Shown here in pieces: positions 58,305 to 64,000 of a DNA stretch of 64,000 nt. The translations under genes were made by a program, and so were the position numbers. The notes beneath the pieces were generated by a model. It saw nothing but the letters and a program-made list of their open reading frames with translations, made no database searches and was not told where the DNA came from. Positions within the stretch are counted from its first letter, which is position 1, and every line of letters starts with the position of its first letter. This DNA is from an uncultured Nesterenkonia sp. GTDB taxonomy: Bacteria; Actinomycetota; Actinomycetes; Actinomycetales; Micrococcaceae. The stretch is taken from the NCBI GenBank assembly GCA_946222885.1, contig CAMIAK010000007.1:62001-126000 (forward strand), read 5' to 3'.

Positions 58305-58960
58305 GCATCGGAGAGACGGGCGCCTCGCCGGCAGGCGCGCGGCAGCCCCTGCGCCTGGTGCTGGCCGATGACCAGGACCTGGTCCGCGGCGGCCTCTCCG
58401 CGCTGCTGAGCCTGGAACCGGATCTGGAGGTCGTCGCCGAGGTCGGCCGTGGGGACCAGCTGCTCCATGCAGTCCGGGAGCACCGCCCCGACATCGCCCT
58501 GGTGGACATCGAGATGCCCGGCGGGGAGACCGCCGACGGCATCGAGGCGGTCCGCCAGGTGGTCGCGGAGCGGCTGCCCACCCGCTGCCTGATCGTCACC
58601 ACCTTCGGACGCCCCGGCTACCTGCGCCGGGCCATGGACGCCGGCGCCGCGGGCTTCGTGGTCAAGGACACTCCGGCCGAGCAGCTGGCCCAGATGGTCC
58701 GTCAGGTGGCCGCCGGCCGCCGCGTGGTGGACCCGGCGCTGGCCGCCGATTCGCTGGCCGGAGGGACCAACCCGCTGACCGCCCGCGAGCAGGAGGTGCT
58801 GCGCACCGCGGCTGAGGGAGGGGCCATCCGGCAGGTCTCCGCCGCGCTGCACCTCTCCCAGGGCACGGTGCGCAACCACCTCTCGGCCGCGATCGGCAAG
58901 ACGCAGGCGCAGAACCGGCACGACGCCGTGCGCATCGCCCGTGAGCAGGGCTGGATCTGA
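58301..58960 (+). CDS. LuxR-type response regulator (DesR-like)
   Basis: Regulator of 219 residues with receiver domain (ADDQ acidic pocket, Asp69 in ALVDIEMPGG, Thr in IVTTFGRPG, Lys in VVKDTP) and a LuxR helix-turn-helix at about 155-215 (NPLTAREQEVLRTAAEGG, GTVRNHLSAAIGKTQ). It overlaps the kinase gene (ATGA) and should act on the operon promoter, where a 16-base palindrome is found at 55300-55315. Confidence 0.92.
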   Translation: MSIGETGASPAGARQPLRLVLADDQDLVRGGLSALLSLEPDLEVVAEVGRGDQLLHAVREHRPDIALVDIEMPGGETADGIEAVRQVVAERLPTRCLIVTTFGRPGYLRRAMDAGAAGFVVKDTPAEQLAQMVRQVAAGRRVVDPALAADSLAGGTNPLTAREQEVLRTAAEGGAIRQVSAALHLSQGTVRNHLSAAIGKTQAQNRHDAVRIAREQGWI

Positions 58961-59012
58961 GGCGGCCCGCCTCTGCTGAAGCGGCCTGCATCTGAGAGAG
59001 CGCAGAGCAGGT

Positions 59013-59029
59013 TCCCGGCGCCGCCGGGA
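59013..59029 (+). terminator. Hairpin after the ABC/two-component operon
   Basis: TCCCGGC (59013-59019) pairs with GCCGGGA (59023-59029) around GCC, 52 bases after the response regulator stop. No T-tract is present. Confidence 0.5.
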
Positions 59030-59085
59030 GCGCCCCGGGAGCAGAACGTCACACAGGTCTTACCCCGCTGAAGGGTCTATGCGGT

Positions 59086-59091
59086 TAGTAT
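59086..59091 (+). promoter_or_regulatory. Candidate -10 of the BCCT leader transcript
   Basis: TAGTAT lies 8 bases before a GTG (59100) and 14 before an ATG (59106) of a small ORF. It is the best promoter candidate in the 440-base interval before the transporter gene and would give a leader of about 300 bases. Confidence 0.4.
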
Positions 59092-59099
59092 GTGTGACC

Positions 59100-59276
59100 G
59101 TGCCTATGACTGATTCCGCCCAGCGACCCCTGTGCCGGGAGACCTCCCGGCCTCATGGGGCGCTGCCTGCCGAGTTCGGTCTGGTCCTGCACATCGCCGC
59201 ACCCCGGCACACCGCCGGCTACGCCAACGACTCCTGGGAAGGAGCCGCCATCGGCTGGTGCGGCCGCGAGCCGTAG
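59100..59276 (+). CDS. Possible small leader ORF, 58 residues
   Basis: An ORF from GTG 59100 (or ATG 59106) to TAG 59276 with third-position GC near 80 percent, as in the surrounding genes. The product (begins MTDSAQRPLCRETSRPHG from the ATG, ends AAIGWCGREP) matches no family I know. It follows a TAGTAT -10 closely and is itself followed by mutually exclusive hairpins upstream of the BCCT gene, an order that could serve translation-dependent control. It could also be chance. Confidence 0.3.
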   Translation: MPMTDSAQRPLCRETSRPHGALPAEFGLVLHIAAPRHTAGYANDSWEGAAIGWCGREP

Positions 59277-59400
59277 CGCCTTCCTCTTCCTGCACGCACT
59301 GTTATGAAGAGGATCGGGAGATCCTGCACGACGCCGCACCCTGCCATGGGCGCGGCATGCTGTGCGCGATCTCCCCGACTGAACAGAGGAGCTACATCTC
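59277..59400 (+). other. Structured leader before the BCCT transporter gene
   Basis: Three pairings compete. TCCTCTTC (59282-59289) with GAAGAGGA (59306-59313); GGATC (59311-59315) with GATCC (59320-59324); GGGAGATC (59316-59323) with GATCTCCC (59368-59375). The first and third can coexist, and both exclude the second. No known riboswitch was recognised. Switching between folds is an inference from complementarity. Confidence 0.4.
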
Positions 59401-61401
59401 ATGGCTGATGATCAGCCGCAGCCTCGCAATCGGAAGATCACCGAAGAGGCCAAACGCAAGGGCCGCCAGGCCGGCCGCACACTGCGGACCCTGGACTACC
59501 GCCGCCCCGACTATCCGCACAACATCCACCCCGCGCTGGTCCCCGGCATCGGGATCGATGAGCAGCGCCGCCGCTACAGCATCGACAAGCTGGTCCTGGC
59601 CGTGGCCGGGGTCCTGACCGTCGCCTTCGTGATCTGGGGCCTGGTCGCCCCGGAGCAGGTGACCTCCGTGGCGGACACCGCCTTCACCTGGGTCACCTTC
59701 AACATCTCCTGGCTGTTCAACATCACGGCGATCATCATCCTGGTGGTCATGCTGGGCCTGGCGTTCTCGCCCTACGGCAAGATCCCGCTGGGCAAGGATG
59801 ATGAGGAGCCGGAGTTCTCCACCTTCGCCTGGATCGCGATGCTCTTCGCCGCGGGCCTGGGCATCGGGGTGCTCTTCTTCGGCCCCTCGGAGCCGCTGGG
59901 GTACTTCACCTCCCCGCCGCCGATGACCCACGAGGCGGAGTCCACCGAGGCGATGCACTACTCGCTGGGCCAGACCTTCTACCACTGGGGCTTCCACGCC
60001 TGGGCGATCTACGCGCTGGTCGGCGGAGCGGTGGCCTATGCCGCCTACCGCCGCGGCCGCGTGCTGCTGATGTCCTCGATCTTCCGGACCCTGTTCGGCA
60101 AGCGCCACTCGGAGGGCTTCGCCGGCCAGCTCGTGGACATCTTCGCGATCATCGCCACCCTCTTCGGCACCGCCGCCACCGTCGGCATCGCCGCCATGCA
60201 GGTCCGCCAGGGCGTGACCATCGTGACCGGCTGGGGCGAGACCGGGAACACCGTGCTCATCGCGATCATCGCCGTGCTGACCATCGGGTTCATCCTCTCG
60301 GCGGTCTCCGGCGTGGCCCGCGGCATCCGCTACCTGTCCAACATCAACATCGTGATGACCCTGGGCGTGGTCGGCCTGATCTTCATCGCCGGCCCGACCC
60401 TCTTCCTGGCCAATCTGCTGCCCTCGGGTCTGATGGCCTATCTGGGCAACATGTTCGACATGATGTCCCGCTCGGCCTCCTGGGGCGAGGACACCCAGGA
60501 GTTCCAGTCCTGGTGGACCGTCTACTACTGGGCGTGGTGGATCTCCTGGTCCCCGTTCGTGGGCATCTTCATCGCCCGCATCTCCCGCGGCCGCTCCATC
60601 CGCCAGTTCATCCTGGGCGTCATCACCATTCCGACGATGCTGCTGGTCCTCTCCTACGGGGTCCTCGGCGGCACCGCCATGTGGATGTACCGCCAGGGCT
60701 ATGAGGGCTTCGAGGCCGATATGGCCGCCCCGGAGGTCTTCTACACCATCGTGGAGAACATCCCGGCCCTGGCCACCTGGGTCCCGCTGCTGAGCATCGC
60801 AGTGCTGCTGGTGTTCGCGATCACCGCGCTGGACTCGGCCTCCACGGTGATGGGCATGCTCTCCTCGCGCGGCAGCCAGAACCCGCGCCCGCTCGTCGTC
60901 GTCTTCTGGGGTCTGGTGATGACCGGGATCGCCACCGTCATGCTGCTGCTGGGCGATGAGAGCGCGCTGGACGGACTCCAGCAGCTGGTGATCATCACTG
61001 CGGTGCCCTTCGCGGTGATCATGCTGCTGATCATCGTCGCCTGGTTCCGTGAGCTGCAGACGGACCCGCGGGCGCTGCGCCACCGCTACGCCGACCGTGC
61101 GATGCGCAATGCCGTGATCGACGGCGTCGACCGCTACGGCGACGACTTCGCCCTCGAGGTGGTGCCCACCGATCCGGGCAAGGGCGCCGGCGCCGTCGTC
61201 GATTCGGTGCACGCCGACTACACCGAGTGGTACCAGCGCACCGATGAGGACGGGAAGCCGGTCGGCTACGACTACGAGACCGACACCTGGGCCGACGGCT
61301 ACGACCCGGAGACCGGCGAGATCACCACGGTCCCCGGGGCCGCGGCTGAGGCAGAGGCCGGGGGAGATCCCTCCCCGGAGGACGATCAGCCCAGGTCCTA
61401 G
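59401..61401 (+). CDS. BCCT-family transporter (choline/betaine type)
   Basis: Secondary transporter of 666 residues with 12 predicted helices. BCCT hallmarks are GLGIGVLFFGPSEPLGYF in the glycine-rich region and the tryptophan-rich box WWTVYYWAWWISWSPFVGI followed by ARISRGRSIRQF. Hydrophilic ends of about 65 residues (basic N terminus) and 130 residues (acidic C terminus) resemble the osmosensing ends of BetP. The glycine motif has Gly, not Asp, where proton-coupled BetT-type choline carriers have Asp, which suggests sodium coupling. ATG 59401 follows GAGGAG by nine bases. Its neighbours point to choline, choline-O-sulfate or betaine as substrate. Its TAG stop overlaps the FGE stop. Confidence 0.93.
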   Translation: MADDQPQPRNRKITEEAKRKGRQAGRTLRTLDYRRPDYPHNIHPALVPGIGIDEQRRRYSIDKLVLAVAGVLTVAFVIWGLVAPEQVTSVADTAFTWVTFNISWLFNITAIIILVVMLGLAFSPYGKIPLGKDDEEPEFSTFAWIAMLFAAGLGIGVLFFGPSEPLGYFTSPPPMTHEAESTEAMHYSLGQTFYHWGFHAWAIYALVGGAVAYAAYRRGRVLLMSSIFRTLFGKRHSEGFAGQLVDIFAIIATLFGTAATVGIAAMQVRQGVTIVTGWGETGNTVLIAIIAVLTIGFILSAVSGVARGIRYLSNINIVMTLGVVGLIFIAGPTLFLANLLPSGLMAYLGNMFDMMSRSASWGEDTQEFQSWWTVYYWAWWISWSPFVGIFIARISRGRSIRQFILGVITIPTMLLVLSYGVLGGTAMWMYRQGYEGFEADMAAPEVFYTIVENIPALATWVPLLSIAVLLVFAITALDSASTVMGMLSSRGSQNPRPLVVVFWGLVMTGIATVMLLLGDESALDGLQQLVIITAVPFAVIMLLIIVAWFRELQTDPRALRHRYADRAMRNAVIDGVDRYGDDFALEVVPTDPGKGAGAVVDSVHADYTEWYQRTDEDGKPVGYDYETDTWADGYDPETGEITTVPGAAAEAEAGGDPSPEDDQPRS

Positions 61402-62339
61402 ACGCTGACCGCCAGCCGGAACCCGGCATGTCCCAGGGAGGTGTCCGCGGTCGAGGCGCTGCGTGCCGAGGTCCTGTACCGCCTGCAGTAGGAGGCGTGG
61501 CACATATAGGACCCTCCGCGCAGCACCGGCCGCGGATCCTCCGGGGAGAAGGTCCCGGAGGTCCACTCCCACACATTGCCGGTCATGTTGTGGAGCCCGT
61601 AGCCGTTGGGCGGGAACGCCGCAGCGGGGACGGTGCCCACCGGGCCGTCCGGAGCGTCGGGGAACTCCCCGCCGAAGGTGTTCATCCGGGGGACGCCCTC
61701 GGGCTCGCGGACCGCGCCCCAGGGATAGGGCTGCTGCTGCAGGCCTCCGCGGGCGGCGAACTCCCATTCGGCCTCCGTGGGGAGCCGGCCTCCCACCCAC
61801 CGGGCATAGGCCTCGGCGTCGTTCCGGGAGACATGGGTGACCGGGTGGTCCTCCCGGCCGGCGGCCCCGGAGCCGGGGCCCTCCGGACGGTGCCAGCAGG
61901 CTCCGGCCACCTGGCGCCACCAGGGGGTCTCCGCCACGGCCGGCGAGGACTCCCGGAGCTCCGCGCCGAGCAGACCGGAGAACACCAAGGAGCTGCCATG
62001 GACCTCTGCCTCGGTGCGGTGCCCGGTGGCCAGCACGAAGGCCGCGAACTGGGCCACGGTCACCGTGGTCGCGGCCAGGGCGAAGGGCCCCACCGCGGCC
62101 TCCCGGACCGGCGCCTCCTCCTGAGGGTAGGCCAGCGGGCCGTCATCTCCCATCAGGAAGGTGCCCCCGGCCAGGCCGACCATCTGCAGGTCCTCCGGGG
62201 CGTGGGAGGCCAGGGCCTCCAGCAGCTGAGGGGGCGCCGGCTCCGGAGCTGCGCCAGGGCCCGACGCCGGGCCCGGCAGGTCGGCCCGCCCGGGCTCGCT
62301 GGGCGCGGGGGCGCGGGAGGGGCCGCAGCAGGCACTCAT
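61398..62339 (-). CDS. Formylglycine-generating enzyme (sulfatase activator)
   Basis: FGE/SUMF1-family protein of 313 residues that oxidises the active-site cysteine of type I sulfatases to C-alpha-formylglycine. Core motifs: GGTFLMGDDG near residue 60, LPTEAEWEFAARGG, NGYGLHNMTGNVWEWT and GGSYMCHASYCRRYR, with the copper-binding cysteines at 280 and 285 (spacing of five as in Streptomyces FGE). The N-terminal segment is 45 residues of Pro/Ala-rich sequence after MSACCGPS. ATG 62339 has AAGGAG eight bases upstream; the GTG at 62345 is too close to it. It is divergent from betC across 71 bases and should activate that sulfatase. Confidence 0.93.
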   Translation of the reverse strand: MSACCGPSRAPAPSEPGRADLPGPASGPGAAPEPAPPQLLEALASHAPEDLQMVGLAGGTFLMGDDGPLAYPQEEAPVREAAVGPFALAATTVTVAQFAAFVLATGHRTEAEVHGSSLVFSGLLGAELRESSPAVAETPWWRQVAGACWHRPEGPGSGAAGREDHPVTHVSRNDAEAYARWVGGRLPTEAEWEFAARGGLQQQPYPWGAVREPEGVPRMNTFGGEFPDAPDGPVGTVPAAAFPPNGYGLHNMTGNVWEWTSGTFSPEDPRPVLRGGSYMCHASYCRRYRTSARSASTADTSLGHAGFRLAVSV

Positions 62340-62387
62340 GGACACAGCTCCTTCACGAACATCATGACCTCACCGCTCTCCGAGCGA

Positions 62388-62403
62388 TAAGCTTTCTGAA
62401 AGG
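62388..62403 (+). promoter_or_regulatory. betC promoter and ribosome-binding site
   Basis: A -10-like TAAGCT (62388-62393) and an AAAGG Shine-Dalgarno (62399-62403) precede ATG 62411. The FGE promoter must lie in the same 71 bases on the other strand, so the two genes share their control region. Confidence 0.4.
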
Positions 62404-62410
62404 TACTCTC

Positions 62411-63967
62411 ATGAAACCACCGAACATCGTCGTCATCCAGGCGGACCAGATGGCCGCCCAGGCGCTGGGCGCCTACGGGGACGAGGCTGCCCTGACCCCG
62501 AACATGGACGAGCTCGCCGCAGAGGGAGCCGTCTTCGACCGGGCCTACTGCAACACGCCGCTGTGCTCGCCGTCGCGGGCCTCCATGATGACCGGGCAGA
62601 TGCCCGCTGAGCTGGGGTGCTATGACAACGGGGACGACTTCCCCTCCTCGGTGCCCACCTTCGCCCATCATCTGCGCAACGCCGGATACCACACCGCGCT
62701 GATCGGGCGGATGCACTTCATCGGGCCTGACCAGCACCACGGCTTCGAGGAGCGGCTGACCACCGACGTCTACCCGGCGGATCTGGACATGGTCCCGGAC
62801 TGGCACCTGCCGCTGGATGAGAAGCTGCAGTGGTACCACGAGGCCGGGTCCGTCTTCGAGGCGGGGGTCTCCAAGGCCACCGTCCAGCAGGACTTCGACG
62901 ACGAGGTCGGGTTCCGCACCCTGCGCCACCTCAACGACCGCAGGCGCGCAGCCCAGGCCGCGCAGGCCCGCGGCGAGGAGGAGCAGCCGTTTCTGATGGT
63001 CACCAGCTTCATCCACCCCCATGACCCCTATGAGCCTCCGCGGGAGCACTGGGACCGGTTCGACGGCGTGGACATCCCGGACCCGAGGCACCCTGAGGTG
63101 CCCAGCATCGAGCAGGACCCGCACAGCCACCGGCTGCGGCAGATGAGCGGCTTCGACGTCCGGGAGCCCAGCGCCGAGAACATCCGCCGTGCCCGTCGGG
63201 CCTACTACGCGGCCGTCAGCTACATCGACGACCACGTCGGCGCCATCCGGAAGCGCCTGGAGGAGCTGGACATGGCGGAGGACACCGTCATCATCGTCAC
63301 CAGCGACCACGGCGACATGCTCGGGGAGAAGGGTCTCTGGTACAAGATGTCCCCCTATGAGCAGTCCTCCCGGGTGCCGCTGATCGTCTGCGGGCCTGAG
63401 CGCCTGGTGGCCTCCGGGGCGGTGCCCACCGGCCGCTTCGCCAACCCGGTGTCCCTGCTGGACCTGATGCCCACCCTGCTGGAGCTGGCCGGAGCTCCGG
63501 AGGCGGAGGTCCCCGGAGAGTCCGTGCTGGAGATCGCCCGCCAGGAGCAGTCGGGCCGGATGGGCCCCCAGGACCGCGACGTCGTCATCGAGTACCTCGC
63601 CGAGGGCACCTTCAGGCCCCAGCTGACCCTGGTGCGCGGACGGTATAAGTACATCGTCTGCCCCGGCGATCCGGACCAGCTCTTCGACCTGGAGTCCGAC
63701 CCGGACGAGCTGCACAACATCGCAGCCGACCCCGCTCAGGCGGAGACGGTGCAGCTGCTGCGCAAGGAGCTCGACACCCGCTACGACCTCGCTCAGCTGG
63801 AGGAGGACGTCCTGCGCTCGCAGGCCACGCGCCGCCTGGTCGCCGCATCCCTGCAGCGGGGGAAGGTCCGGCACTGGGACTTCAACCCGGAGCCGGAGCA
63901 GCGCTATGTGCGCGGCGACTTCTGGGGCGCCCTGGAGCACGGCAAGATCGCGGACCCGAGCCGATGA
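62411..63967 (+). CDS. betC: Choline sulfatase
   Basis: Type I sulfatase of 518 residues that hydrolyses choline-O-sulfate to choline and sulfate. Cys52 in LCSPSRASMMTG (CxPxR) is the residue converted to formylglycine. BetC-specific stretches include PTFAHHLRNAGYHTALIGRM, MHFIGPDQHHGFEERLTTD, SFIHPHDPYEPP, ARRAYYAAVSYIDDHVG and TSDHGDMLGEKGLWYKMSP; the last carries metal-binding Asp and His. No signal peptide, so cytoplasmic, as BetC usually is. The gene is divergent from FGE and its stop overlaps the next ATG (ATGA). Confidence 0.95.
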   Translation: MKPPNIVVIQADQMAAQALGAYGDEAALTPNMDELAAEGAVFDRAYCNTPLCSPSRASMMTGQMPAELGCYDNGDDFPSSVPTFAHHLRNAGYHTALIGRMHFIGPDQHHGFEERLTTDVYPADLDMVPDWHLPLDEKLQWYHEAGSVFEAGVSKATVQQDFDDEVGFRTLRHLNDRRRAAQAAQARGEEEQPFLMVTSFIHPHDPYEPPREHWDRFDGVDIPDPRHPEVPSIEQDPHSHRLRQMSGFDVREPSAENIRRARRAYYAAVSYIDDHVGAIRKRLEELDMAEDTVIIVTSDHGDMLGEKGLWYKMSPYEQSSRVPLIVCGPERLVASGAVPTGRFANPVSLLDLMPTLLELAGAPEAEVPGESVLEIARQEQSGRMGPQDRDVVIEYLAEGTFRPQLTLVRGRYKYIVCPGDPDQLFDLESDPDELHNIAADPAQAETVQLLRKELDTRYDLAQLEEDVLRSQATRRLVAASLQRGKVRHWDFNPEPEQRYVRGDFWGALEHGKIADPSR

Positions 63968-64000
63968 GCGACCAGACCGGACAGGGCAGCGGCGGCGCAG
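63964..64000 (+). CDS. Start of the next gene, truncated by window end
   Basis: The ATG at 63964 overlaps the betC TGA (ATGA) and opens a frame reading MSDQTGQGSGGA to the window end. Coupling to betC suggests a partner in choline use, such as a dehydrogenase, transporter or regulator, but twelve codons do not identify it. Confidence 0.5.
   Translation, partial: MSDQTGQGSGGA

Noticed and set aside
58961..59400. Known riboswitch (glycine, TPP, ydaO or guanidine class) before the BCCT gene
   Set aside because: GGGAG and GCCG fragments recall the glycine class, but the conserved cores are missing; kept only as an unclassified structured leader.
59392..61920. Minus-strand open frame of 842 codons opposite the BCCT gene
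   Set aside because: It is Asp/His/Gly-rich with no family resemblance and covers a clear 12-helix transporter gene; high GC makes such shadows long.
1..64000. CRISPR arrays, transposases, integrases, phage genes, rRNA or tRNA
   Set aside because: No regularly spaced repeats, DDE or recombinase motifs, or RNA-gene landmarks were found on either strand.

Overview
The window is high-GC DNA with dense, short-spaced genes, SD-less (apparently leaderless) starts, a PcaR-type IclR regulator and the actinobacterial housekeeping neighbours prs, rplY, pth and mfd, followed by deoC / phosphohexomutase / purine nucleoside phosphorylase / LpdA and later xseAB / ispH. This points to an actinobacterium of the Micrococcales, probably the Micrococcaceae; a halotolerant genus such as Nesterenkonia would fit the acidic proteins, BCCT transporter and choline sulfatase. 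The genus is an inference. No tRNA, rRNA, CRISPR array, transposase or phage gene was seen.

Bases 1-25,000: the end of prs is followed by about 24 kb of catabolic genes before rplY resumes the housekeeping order. This block holds pobA (4-hydroxybenzoate hydroxylase), two back-to-back IclR regulators, the protocatechuate operon pcaHGBDC, a TetR gene, a TRAP transporter operon with an NAD-type quinate/shikimate dehydrogenase inside it, a two-domain 3-dehydroshikimate dehydratase (quiC), pcaR and pcaFIJ. Together they take 4-hydroxybenzoate, shikimate or 3-dehydroshikimate through protocatechuate and 3-oxoadipate to succinyl-CoA and acetyl-CoA. Next is a LysR-governed operon of unknown substrate (FAD oxidoreductase, uronate-dehydrogenase-like SDR, NitT/TauT-type ABC importer), then an ArsA-family ATPase.

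Bases 25,000-41,700: rplY, pth, a DUF2505-like protein, a cation/Ca2+ exchanger, a divergent FAD monooxygenase/TetR pair with a double operator, mfd, a small membrane protein, and a nucleoside-salvage group on the minus strand (LpdA-type quinone reductase, purine nucleoside phosphorylase, phosphohexomutase, deoC). A membrane protein and an APH-type kinase follow.

Bases 41,500-64,000: a TPR protein / histidine kinase / OmpR regulator operon, a lipoprotein, two tandem AlaA-like aminotransferases that share a 133-bp identical block, xseA-xseB, a membrane protein, ispH, rmuC, a histidine phosphatase, an SdpI-like protein, and an ABC exporter joined to a DesK/DesR-type two-component system. The window ends in a choline-sulfate cassette: a BCCT transporter with a structured leader, a formylglycine-generating enzyme and choline sulfatase (betC), plus the first codons of one more gene.

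Recurring architecture: many genes start 6-7 bases after a TAnnnT -10 hexamer with no Shine-Dalgarno, many co-directional genes overlap by ATGA or TGATG, and five convergent pairs overlap at their 3-prime ends.
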